From positions 1,364,001 to 1,428,000 of the forward strand of contig JANFAH010000005.1 of NCBI GenBank assembly GCA_024663395.1: 64,000 nucleotides of DNA, written 5' to 3'. This document shows positions 35,869 to 45,999 of this stretch, in pieces. The translations under genes were made by a program, and so were the position numbers. A model generated the notes under the pieces. It saw only the letters and a list, made by a program, of their open reading frames with translations, searched no databases and was not told where the DNA came from. Source of the DNA: Pisolithus tinctorius (lineage: Eukaryota; Basidiomycota; Agaricomycetes; Boletales; Pisolithaceae). Each line of letters starts with the position of its first letter. Position 1 is the first letter of the stretch.

Positions 35869-36460
35869 TCAGAAAGCTCCAATGAAACGAAGGGAGCTAG
35901 TCCACTGGGTGAGAAGGACAGTGGCAGCGTGACAGCCACGAACAGAAGACAGGGGAGACTTGATATATACGATCGTGGTTTTGCAGGGAAGCAGATAACG
36001 CTTTGCCCAATCTTTCGCCTGATAACAGCCGTTACGAGGGAAGACGAAAGCGTACCTTGTACGCCAGAGAGTGGGGTGGGTGTTTCCTTTCTCGAGGCCC
36101 GGGCTCGGGTTGATGGAAGTGAGACCCTGAGACGAGCCACCTACATATGTACGTCTGCGGTGACCACACGTCAAAGAGGACGTACATGACAGCGTCTGGT
36201 GTGGTCACGCGGACAGATACCCGCAAAGCGCCGTCACGTATTCGTACAGGCTCTTGTACTTTTTGCGATAATGGATTTTCCGTGAACAAAATTGGGAGTT
36301 GGTAAATGGGACGTATGTAATATGGGATTAGAATAGGCAGGATATTATTCGGGTTAAAAAGGCGTGAGGGGTGAGACCTTGAGGCGGTGAGAGGGACGCA
36401 GGCCTTGCCATTCTTCGTGCACCGAGGTCGACAGCGAGGACATCGTTGCGGAAGCTTCAT
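35869..36460 (-). CDS. Weak gene candidate, function unknown
   Basis: A minus-strand frame from ATG at 36460 is open for 142 codons. It can be joined through a short GT-AG intron (about 36046-36010) to a further 48 codons ending at 35869, giving a hypothetical protein with a Cys-rich start (QRCPRCRPRC) and a plausible-looking stretch DGALRVSVRVTTPDAVMYV. No family is recognised, the intron would be only 37 nt, and base use is not clearly coding. Listed so the stretch is not overlooked; it could equally be non-coding. Confidence 0.2.
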
Positions 36461-36625
36461 CTTTTAAAAGCGGGTTCAAGTAACTGATCGACGAGGCAGT
36501 GCCAAGGGGAATTTATATTATCATCATCATCACGCGTGCTGCCCACTTGATCGTCAGTACTCCCCTTCCTCCTACCTCCGCCGAGATGGGCTCGCCCGAC
36601 AGTTTACTGATATAGTACTTTCAAG

Positions 36626-36951
36626 ATGTGCCACCGTCTACTCAGATTCGTAAAACACACCGCATGCGGTCATAATTCCTTCCAAAACGACTCCGTGATC
36701 GACTGTCGGTCTAGCGACTGCAAGATCAGCAGCCATCATCGATCACCCTGCAACCCTTGTATTTGCCGCAGATACTACGGGTGCGTTGCTCTCCCCAGTC
36801 GCATGCACATATACCTATTACCTCGTACTGCGATAGGCAACCCCAACGACTAATCACCCGAGAAGTGAGTCCCATGATACTCCGACGCCGAATGTTCCTT
36901 TGATCCGCTCCGTCCGTGCAGGTTCCCGGCAAGTGTCCGCAATGTAAATAA
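36626..36951 (+). CDS. Small Cys/His-rich protein, putative zinc-binding, function unknown
   Basis: Exons join(36626..36780, 36837..36864, 36922..36951) encode only 70 residues. The chain MCHRLLRFVKHTACGHNSF has Cys/His pairs, further Cys pairs follow (IDCRSSDCKIS, CNPCICRRYYG), and it ends VPGKCPQCK, a zinc-knuckle-like C-x2-C. All three exons close in phase and the short last exon supplies the final CPxC, which argues that the gene is real. Proteins of this size and pattern occur in basidiomycetes without known function. A structural zinc-binding role is inference. Confidence 0.7.
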
Positions 36952-37018
36952 TGCAATCGACGGCTTCATTACTGCGTTGTATATCATCACATCTACCCGC
37001 ACGAGATAGATATCCATC

Positions 37019-40000
37019 TCATACATCGAGATCGACTAGCATGTCGTCGTCGATCCCGCCATCCCCATACTCTTCCATATCTTCATCACTCTTATGTACT
37101 TCTTGTTGCGTCGATATCATTGCTTGCTCTTTCTGTTTCGCCTGTGCCTTCTCCACATCTTCCAGCGTCCACAGCGACACACCTGTTTGGTTTTCGTTTG
37201 GATTCTGTGAAATCGTCCGCATAAATAATTTTGACAGAGTCACTGCCATATCCGTTGACAGATTAGATGCCACTTCCGTAATGTACTGGTTTATCCACCG
37301 AGGTAACTTCGCCCGCTTGTCCGCCCTGGCGAACCGCTAAAATCATTTTAACCACCGCAAGCATCTCGACACCGAGGACGACATACCTTGTCAGCGAAAA
37401 CCATCAATCCCCAGTCGGTTTTCCCCCGCAGTACACGCCCAACACACTGGGCGGCATTCCGCATAGCGTCGAAGCCGAGGAACTCTGACTCTCGTATCCG
37501 GTAAGCGTCTCGCAAGTACTCAAGCCGCGCCTTTAGAATGCGGCTCTCAGTATATTGATAAGGAACGCTGTTATAAATTCAGTTGATTGCTGAATTCCAC
37601 ACTGTTTTCACCTACCCAAACATGATGACTGCTCGACCATAATTGTGATCAAAGTCAATTCCTTCGGACACCTTGCCACGCGCGACGGACAATAGGACAG
37701 CACCTCGGCCGTTGTCGCATGCCTTGAGAAACTAGTTTGTAAAGTAGGTTTGATGCGCACCCATATCAGACTCACCCGGCGGTAATTCTCGAGTGCTATA
37801 CTCGTTTCGTTCGCGTCTGGTGTCTCCACGAAAATAAGTTTGTTTTTCCACACTTCGTTCAAAATCCCCTGTGCAAGGCGGTCAGCTGTCACGAAGCCAA
37901 CGCTAAAATTGGTTACCATATCGTTCCACGCTGCAACTATCGATTCCATATATAAATAACTAGGGAAGAACGCGACGATCCCGTCGGGCACGATTTTGCT
38001 GTATTCAACAAGAATGCTACCAAAATTCCTGACCACGGCCGGGTCATTTCGTACTTCGAATCGCGAGCTGATGGCAACTTGATCACTGCCACGGGTAATA
38101 ACCTAGGTAAGGCCCGTTTCGAGTTAGCTGCGGTTGGGGCACAATGAATCACACACCAGTGGCAAAAAGCAATTACGTGTCAAGGTCATGGGGTACGTTT
38201 CTTGGACAACAGGAGTAAATTGGAGCATTTTGGGGTACATATCCAGTGGGGAAATCGTTCCAGACGTGATAACGACGCTGCTGAAGCGTTCAAACACCGG
38301 CTTTATCGCGATTGACGGATCAAGGCATCTTCAAGTACAAATCAAAACAACAAAGATCTATACAAGTGGCACACTGACGTAAGATGGAAGACCGGGTTTG
38401 GGACAGTTGCATTATCAGTTTCAAAAGGTTCGAGTATAAGCAGGAAACCTACTTAGACATTAATGGTTAGACACAGTACAAGGCGCTGCAATACTTACCC
38501 TTGTCGTAAGTCGCTACGAGAGTGGCAAAACTAGCGACTTTTTGCAGTGCGGAGTGCTCGTCGAGCCGACTGAGATCCAATGTCCTGATGAGGGATTGGA
38601 GGCGCTCTGCACAGAAACTGAATGCACCTCGTAAGCCACTGCGATAGTGGGTAGTTCATATCAGTCTTACCGTAAAGGTCGCCTTTCAATGTATGTAATG
38701 TCCTTGAGGTGTTGCAGAAACGAAACGGGTGTTTCCGCCACAACATGCAACACACGCATTCGAGTCTGCTCGGGTCCGTCAGTCACACAACGTGACATCT
38801 ACTGATGCATACGTGCTTTGAGATACTCTACGAAACGCTTGAGAAATGCGACGAAATGTTCTGCCTTCCGGATATTGCCGGGAATTGCCTCTTTCACCAG
38901 GTCGTCAGGTAGCACTAGATATCGCAATGGTAAGTAGAAGTAATGTCATCTCACGGACATCACTTGCCAGCGTTCGTCATGAATGCATCCTCCTCAGTGG
39001 TCTCGGTTATGGAATCTTGCAAACCCTCGACCAGTTTCGCATATTCGTCCTGTAGTTTAGCGGCATCGGTCTTCTTAATCCTACAGATTATGAGACGATA
39101 CTCGCTGTATGCAATGATGGTGACGCACTCCTCGATCCTTTCCCCAAGCTTAGCTACACTTCGCGCAGCAGAGTCAAGATTTGGTCGAGTGAGGTCTATG
39201 CTAAGCGATTCTATGCACACATTGTCTAAGTGGGGGACGGTTAGCATTGTTCAAATTTAGGCACGGCATAATACCAATGTTGTGTGCCTCGTCAAACACG
39301 ACAATGGCATCCTTCGAAAGTTCTTTCGAAACTTGTTCAGCCACCTTAGGATCCAACAAGTAATGAAAAGAATATATGATCACGTCGACAAACGGCATCT
39401 GTACACTTAGTGAACACCCTTCTGCTCGCTTTATGAGATCCCTCCTGCTCACCATTCTTCGAATCGTGAAGTAGGGACAAGTAGTATGATCTCGGCCATA
39501 CTGCAAGACATCAGCGAGTGTCCATATCCCTGAGGGGATAAGATTTCCTGCTTCATAATCCTCCAAATTCTGTACAGGTTTAATACTTCTATACTACAAG
39601 ACGATTCTTATGCAAAACCTACCTCGTGCCACTGACAAAGTTCAACAGAACCGGGATTCGCGCGCCCCTTGGAACAAGCAGCAGTGTTGGTTAAATCCCG
39701 ACATCGAGCGTCGACAACCTTGCCTTTCTTCTCTTTTGAGACCTAGCAACCAAACGCCAACTCAGCTCAGGAAACAGAAGGTAGCGATTGGAATGTAAAA
39801 ATTGTGTGACTACACATACCTCTGGGTGGATGCACAGATTCTTTCGACTAGTCAAGCCAATACCAGTGAATCTCTCCTCCTTCAGCTTCTCCTCTGGCGT
39901 TTCCGTACATTGCACGCGATACTTCATCAGGCGTTTTAGCTCGGTCAAAGCCTTTTCGATTTCGGGCACCGTTCGCGAGCAGTATATGAGTTTCCGCTTG

Positions 40001-40410
40001 GTTGCATGAAACTGTGGTTTTCCGTCGTAAATGAAATGAAATTGAAGTCAAACAACCTAGACCTGCTGGTACGACACAATCAAGGACAACAGCGAAACAG
40101 TCTTCCCCGTTCCCGAAGGCATCTCGAGGACGCAGTGCCCCTGTAGGAGACGCGTAAGTTTAGTGTCAACCTTGTCAGTAGCAGAGACAAACAGTTGCAT
40201 CGAGCGTCCTCTTAAGGTCACACATGTAGGCGAACTGTTCTTTCGGATGGTTCAGAACGTCGAAATGGGCTACCATTGGCCCCACCAAAGACCTACCAGG
40301 ATATATCCTGTCATAAGGAAAGATGATCTGTGAAGCTCGCACCTCGCATCTTAGTTGAGAATGTCTATGAGAGGGGTACGCACGGGAAGATTGTCTATGA
40401 AAAACTTCAT
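37019..40410 (-). CDS. rad3: Rad3/XPD DNA helicase, TFIIH subunit
   Basis: Twenty exons complement(join(37019..37336, 37387..37567, 37616..37731, 37776..37868, 37917..38102, 38157..38328, 38379..38448, 38499..38617, 38671..38765, 38817..38914, 38968..39080, 39129..39225, 39275..39398, 39453..39569, 39623..39742, 39820..40011, 40063..40140, 40193..40239, 40297..40327, 40384..40410)) encode 797 residues. Key motifs: MKFFIDNLP start, Walker A MPSGTGKT, iron-sulfur cysteines ([18 protein letters not shown] among them), [20 protein letters not shown] and [10 protein letters not shown]. It opens DNA 5'-3' in nucleotide-excision repair and transcription initiation. Two introns use GC donors: 38915..38967 (GCAAGT, strong) and 38766..38816 (GCACGT, weak; an indel there is an alternative). 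Confidence 0.96.
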
Positions 40411-40874
40411 GGCCTTCGACTGTTTGAGAGACGAGTGTGCCGGACAGTCGACAGAGGAGACGGAGTGCAGAGTCCAGCCATGTGACATATTAAGGTGCGT
40501 GACTGGAACACGTTTACTAAGCACATAACCTGCCGATACAGACGAGACGAGGCAGAGTCAAAATCAAGCAGAATGCTGATCGATGATCGATGATCTCTCG
40601 TAGATAGACCGAGTCCACAACGGCAGAACATAGTCACAACGTCAGAATTACACGATCTAAATGTTACACTCAATAGCAATCCGAAACGAAGTACAGAAAA
40701 CTGGAAACGTGTCCAAACAATACAAATGAGGAGAAGCAGTGATGTGTAACAAACTATCCTCAAAAGTCCAAAAATCCATGTCCAAAAGGGTCTCGTGTCA
40801 CAATGTTGTCGTATCCATCCAAAGCGTAGTATGATGACGTGAGAACTCCTGGTATGTAGTCATTTCTTCGTGTC
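40411..40874. other. Intergenic stretch between rad3 start and GH5 gene end
   Basis: Promoter side of rad3 and 3' side of the GH5 gene. An antisense 118-codon frame here has no coding character. A short ATCGATGATCGATGAT duplication near 40579 is the only local pattern. Confidence 0.4.
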
Positions 40875-43223
40875 TTAGTCTGATGCAATGTTATTAGCAG
40901 TGCTTGATATCACTTGCTGGATACTGTCCGCATTGGAATTGCTATGGCAAGCGACCCGTTAAGTTCCATAGCTTGCGCACGTACACAGAACACGCACCTG
41001 GAGTAACCATCGTTGGGAGACACGCCAGTCGTATCATTGCTTTGCGACGTTCCCGTCGAGTCCGAGCTCGGTGTGATCCCAGTAACCCCCGGAGAGATAG
41101 TTGTCCCAGTCTCGGCGGTCAAACTCTCCTGTCCCCACTGTAGTCGAGTGAAGTCAGCACAGCAATTGCACTTTAGCTACGGCGATCGTACCTGGTACTG
41201 GATCATACCAGCCAGGTTCAAGGATACACTTGCTGAAAGAATTGCGTGAGCATCAGTATTTGAGTTAGTGACGTTCTGAGATACGTACTACTCAACCATG
41301 TAGAATAGGCATCCGTTTGCTCTTGGTTAGTCACGCCGTATGCTGTGCAATTTGATTGTATACCATCAACGACCTGAAAGTCCTGGGCACCACTATCACG
41401 TACTGGTATCCCTTTTTTGGATGGTCACGTCGGATGCTGTGCGAATTGATTGTATACCATCAACGTCTCGGCAGTCCTGGGTGCCACTATCACGTACAAG
41501 TATTAGTCGCATAGGGCGCGGTGGTCATGTTGAAGGGCACGAAGTCAGCCGCGTTGCTCTGTGTGACCAAACCAAACGCTGTCATGATCAAAGGCTTCCC
41601 AACACTACAGAGGGAGGGGACATTCAAGTCATTTGACCGTAATTGGGAAGGATCAACTTACGCAGCAGCAGATTGTGCTTGGTTCGTAATCCAATCTACA
41701 CCAGAGTTGACCATATTTTGGTATGAAGATAAACTCGGGTCGCTCGCTGCGTAGGTGTCTTGATCAGGGAACAACTGGAATGTGCCAAAGCTGATGTCCG
41801 GGATATTCAAAATGTCTTGGCTGTCTACTCCGTACGAGCCATCATAGGCAGTACCAACCTCCTGAGACTGCTGACGCCTCGTTGCTGTGACAAGCTCAGA
41901 GAAGATCACATTAAAAGGCAGTACACGCACCTGTGGCAGCCCAACGACCTCTCACACGGATCCCGTCTTCCTTGAGTTTCCCCGCCAGCTTAGCAGCTCG
42001 CCTGTTAAGGCGCCTGGACTCGGCACGCTTGCGCAGAATTTGCTCACTGGAAACAGGAACGCTGCGCTTCTTAGAGCCCGGCGCCGGAGAAGGCTGTGGG
42101 GCTGGGGCTGGATTCAACGGGTAAAGTTTTGCGCAGTCGGTACACATGTACCCCTGGTTTCTGAGATAAATTGAGAATGCAGACCCTTGTCCAGACGTTG
42201 GGTAATGCCTACCCCGAAGAAATGAGATGATTTGGATCGATGGAGCGAATATAAGCAGCCATCGTTGCATGCCACTGGGTTATTGTCTCTGTTGTGCAGC
42301 TACCGCTCATGGGCAACGTGGAGCTGCATCTGTAGTACATGTTAATCAGATCCCTACGATGAAACAGCAAGTTTGAATAACCTGGGGTCATTTGCGAGTT
42401 CCCAACTAAAGACTGCGGGACTGTTCACGTATCGAGTAACCACCTGGGATGTGAAATTTTTGAACGCCTTCACGACCTTTTCATCGGTGTAGAATTGATC
42501 GTGGTATTGAAGGCCAAACTGGCGAACATATAGGTCCATTCCACCTACGAGACCTCAGCAACGTTGCGGAGATATTCCAATTTGACAATTACCGTAGTCA
42601 TTAGAGAGATAGTTACGCGGCAGAGTGATCTCTGTCGTCCCTCCCCGAGCCTGGAGCGAGCTTCCAGTACTATTGGATGCCGTGGGATACCAGTTATTAG
42701 TAAGAGTCATGATAACGTATAGGCCATGCTGTTCAGCCATTTGGATAACCGTATCCAGCTTCTGCAGCCCGTTTGGTCCATCGTTGATGCTGACTTTGCC
42801 GTTCTGAACCAACTGGAACCAAGTACCATCACTGGGGGTCGTGGTCACATCTGATGATACCTGGTTAGCGCTGGCAAGGACAACATGTATAAGGCGAACC
42901 GTTGAACGCCCAGAGCCTAACAACCTTTGCTCCTATGGCGGAGATGTTTCCCAAAGTGTTCCAGATGTCTTGTTCAGTGTTCAAAACTGGTAACCAGTAA
43001 GCGTTGGTGCCGACATATCTGAATTTGCTGTGTAGTGTGATGTCAGAGAAAGTCCCAGAAGGAACGCCTGGGAGACAGACCTGCCGTTGACAATAAAGGA
43101 AGCTCCGTCTGTCTGCACGAATTGACTGGAGCCTCTCTTGGCCGTTGGCGGGGTTGCGATCGCTAGCCCAGAGAGTAACAAGGCAGCCAGGCCCCAAAGA
43201 GTGAACCATCGACGGTCCTTCAT
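40875..43223 (-). CDS. GH5 mannanase-like secreted protein, both catalytic Glu replaced
   Basis: Thirteen exons complement(join(40875..40923, 40998..41137, 41192..41232, 41289..41342, 41404..41436, 41498..41604, 41662..41884, 41931..42160, 42213..42329, 42382..42544, 42593..42850, 42900..43027, 43081..43223)) encode 561 residues. A signal peptide (FTLWGLAALLLSGLAIA) precedes a GH5_7-type mannanase fold: YVGTNAYWLPVL, VVRLWAFNDV, TWFQL and LYVIMTLTNNW. The acid/base motif NEP reads NDP (SWELANDPRC) and the nucleophile motif EEYG/EEFG reads TAFG, so hydrolysis is unlikely by the known mechanism. An unusual basic insert (RKRAESRRLNRRAAKLAGKL) sits after CTDCAKLYPLNP. It may be a carbohydrate-binding pseudoenzyme; that is inference. 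Exon 41404..41436 comes from a tandem intron duplication. Confidence 0.85.
41330..41497 (-). repeat. 94-bp-period tandem duplication covering an intron and its borders
   Basis: Bases 41330-41403 and 41424-41497 are direct copies, about 85% identical over 74 bp by eye. Each holds a complete 61-nt intron (41343..41403 and 41437..41497) with GTACGTG donor and GCACAG acceptor on the minus strand. The 33 nt between them (41404..41436) form an in-frame exon with phase-1 borders on both sides. Confidence 0.85.
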
Positions 43224-44182
43224 GTCAGCGTCTAAGCACTCCGGGGACGCTCGTGTGGTGGAGGTGAGCTAGGAATCGGGAAGGACGAATAGCATGGGCC
43301 GTTTATGGGTCTTACTTATAGGAGGGAAAGGAGGAAGCCGTGTTGAACGCCTGGGATTGCACGTGTCCTGCAGAGTACAGACACATGCACTGCCGCAACA
43401 GAAGAACATGCGTTACTTTTACTTAAGTATTAGCCGGCATATCAATAGTGTGGCGGTAGTGACTAGTGGCGGCTGCCAACATCGTCATTTATCGACAAAT
43501 AATAGCCAACATGCTGTATTCCAGACATTGAACAGGACGCGGCCCCGCAAGACTCCAGGCACCTTGGGGCCGTATGTATAGCCCATACGGAACCTCGTGC
43601 GAGAGATTGTTCGTCATCGACCTCTCTTTCAGATCTAGGAAGGGCTCTCAGCTTATCCGACTAGATGAGAGCTTTTAATTAGATTCATGAGACTACTCAC
43701 GCGATCTGCCTATCGTGGCAAGTCCAAGGTTTGTATGGCGTCCATTGTTTGTTTTTCTATCGACAAATTCCAAGCCCCGGCTTGCCCCGGGACGGCGATT
43801 AGCGGGATTTAGTACTCCACTCTGTCTGACCCCTGAGCTGCCTGGACTTACAACTGCTGTAAATATTCAACGATCATCCTTGGTGATAGTAATGGCCAAA
43901 GGAAAGCCATATCCCTGCCATTCATGCCTCCTGTATAGTTGCGCCGGTCGCGGCCCGGTGGCAAGAAATGAACGTTATCTGTCCTCATTGGAATGATCGT
44001 ACGCAAGGTTTGATGTGCACAATCCATTATGTAATTGCCACATTGCGTCACATGAGCTTTTCTCGTCTCCATTGCTTCCCACCTGCGTACCGGGTGCTGA
44101 AGCTGAAGTACTGAACGATCAACAGGTACGTTGTCACTGATACCCTAACGCGTGTGCTCAACTTCTTTATACTCAGTAGAGT
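43224..44182. other. 1-kb intergenic region, no gene seen
   Basis: Lies between divergent starts of the GH5 gene (43223) and the TPR-like gene (44183). Frames present lack coding character. A small hairpin (CCGTATG ... CATACGG, 43570-43590) is the only symmetric element noticed. Confidence 0.4.
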
Positions 44183-45784
44183 ATGGTAGCCTGCATGTTG
44201 AGAGCACGCACAGTCGGTCATTCTGTGCGACCGCCTTCTCTTCCTACCTCCCTACGGTTGCGAAGAGGTCTTCTGTCACAAAACAACGGAAAGGAATCTC
44301 CGCCGCCGCCTCCACCGCAAGACGGGCCTCGCTCTTCCATGTTCATACAGGATCAGTTATCCTACTCTGCCGTATTTGCTCTTGGTTTCTTCAAGCGGTT
44401 TGCTAAGCTCTCCATACTTGGTATCTTCACTCTTGGATTGACTGGTATAGCCGCATTCGAGGGTGCTCACATATGGGTTGAGAACGTTGAGCTCGCAACG
44501 GATAATGATCCCGAGACCAAGCGCTGGGAATGGGACCGTGATGCTGAAAAGTGGGCTGGAGGCGACGCCGGAGGCACGGATCCTGCTCTTGGATTCAAAG
44601 GCAGACATGCTGTCAGGGCCGCATGGATGTCAGAAAACTGGGGCAGCGGTTCTCGCACTGGCGTCATCAAACATACTGACTCACTGAGTCCTGGCAGACT
44701 CAATATTATCGAAGCCCGCTTAGGGTATGCGGAAGAGTTTTTGACACTTGCCCTCGAGATTGCAGGGGACGTGATTCCGACAGGAAAAATGCATCCACGA
44801 ACCCTCGCTGAGCTGACTACGCGTCATGCTGATGTGCTAGAACGTATGGGGACGAGGGATGCCATTTTCGATGCCCGCTCTGATTATGAAAACCTCTGGT
44901 TCGGTCTCTCCACGGAAGGGGCTAAAAATTTCCGGGTCGCGTTGAAACTCGGGGACCTCAATTTCCGACTCGGAGAGAACAAGGATGCGCTAGAGTGGTG
45001 GACGCGGACAATTAACATGACGCAGGGAACCCAACAACCCGAAGGCTCTGCGCTGCCTGCTGTTTCACAAATTCTCCCTTCATCTCCGTCAGCGCAACGC
45101 ACCCTTGTGTCTACACTGGTTTCACTCTCCGGCTATTATTCCACATCCCATCATTTGAAAGAGGCACAGAAAATACAGGAGGCTGCCCTTTCTCTGCTGC
45201 GATCTACTCCTATCCCTTCCAGCGCATCGCCGACAACACCTCCCCACCTTTTGCACTTATTATACATGCTACATCGGTCCTCACTCATATCAATCCATCT
45301 TGCTGAAGTCCTCTATGCCTCCCACTCGTCTCGGGAGTCGTCTCTAAGTTATTTGTCCGAAGCGGCGAAATCTGCCGAGAGTGTTGTATTGGGGCTTTCT
45401 GGGAAAGCGGCGCGAAGTTCCAGTCAGGGCGCAGTCAACTCAGAAATACCGCCGCACGGAATATCCCTGTTACCGGCTTTCACGAAATCTAATGTCATGC
45501 GTAGGCCGGCCAAGGCACTGCTGCGCGACGCTCGACGCACTGCGACGGAGGCATGGAATTTGATGGGGATTCTCAGTGAGGGGGACGACGTCAGCGACAT
45601 GCGGAAAGCACTCGACTGCTACGAGCGTGCAATGGCGTGGGCCGGTGTTTCTGCAGCCACGCCGGAGGGGCCTCAGGGATCGGGAGAAGGCATGCCAGAG
45701 GCAGAGTGGAGGAAACTTTGGGGCAATTACGTGCGGGCCCGCGACGCTGTGAGCGAACAAGGAAGAAATGTCCGAAGTAATTGA
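44183..45784 (+). CDS. Membrane-anchored TPR-like helical protein, likely mitochondrial
   Basis: Single exon, 533 residues. The N-terminus is Arg/Ser-rich and free of acids up to about residue 40, typical of a mitochondrial presequence, then one hydrophobic helix (about residues 75-93, LSILGIFTLGLTGIAAFEG). The rest is helical with TPR-like repeats (NFRVALKLGDLNFRLGENKD, RKALDCYERAMAWAGVSAA) broken by Ser/Pro linkers. I recognise no named family. A scaffold role at the inner membrane is inferred from topology and TPR-like helices only. No intron is needed, unlike most neighbours. Confidence 0.75.
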   Translation: MVACMLRARTVGHSVRPPSLPTSLRLRRGLLSQNNGKESPPPPPPQDGPRSSMFIQDQLSYSAVFALGFFKRFAKLSILGIFTLGLTGIAAFEGAHIWVENVELATDNDPETKRWEWDRDAEKWAGGDAGGTDPALGFKGRHAVRAAWMSENWGSGSRTGVIKHTDSLSPGRLNIIEARLGYAEEFLTLALEIAGDVIPTGKMHPRTLAELTTRHADVLERMGTRDAIFDARSDYENLWFGLSTEGAKNFRVALKLGDLNFRLGENKDALEWWTRTINMTQGTQQPEGSALPAVSQILPSSPSAQRTLVSTLVSLSGYYSTSHHLKEAQKIQEAALSLLRSTPIPSSASPTTPPHLLHLLYMLHRSSLISIHLAEVLYASHSSRESSLSYLSEAAKSAESVVLGLSGKAARSSSQGAVNSEIPPHGISLLPAFTKSNVMRRPAKALLRDARRTATEAWNLMGILSEGDDVSDMRKALDCYERAMAWAGVSAATPEGPQGSGEGMPEAEWRKLWGNYVRARDAVSEQGRNVRSN

Positions 45785-45939
45785 TCATTCGTGGTGTCGA
45801 CACCCGCCCCATTCTCAGATGTGATTCCGCAGCCCCTGACTGTAGTTGCAATCCAATCCGGCATCATATGGTATACGGCCTGTCATAGACACTCAGTGTA
45901 CAAACGCGGTACGGCGGACAGGTTTTGATGCGCCGTACA

Positions 45940-45947
45940 TCACGTGA
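45940..45947. promoter_or_regulatory. CACGTG element upstream of PP2C gene
   Basis: TCACGTGA lies 53 bp before the start codon at 46000. Same core as at 9240, 9932 and 17710. Seen as a motif only. Confidence 0.4.
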
Positions 45948-45999
45948 CTGATGCGGAAGCAAAGCCCGCCGCTCGTGTCTAATAACAGTCTGGCTTGCC

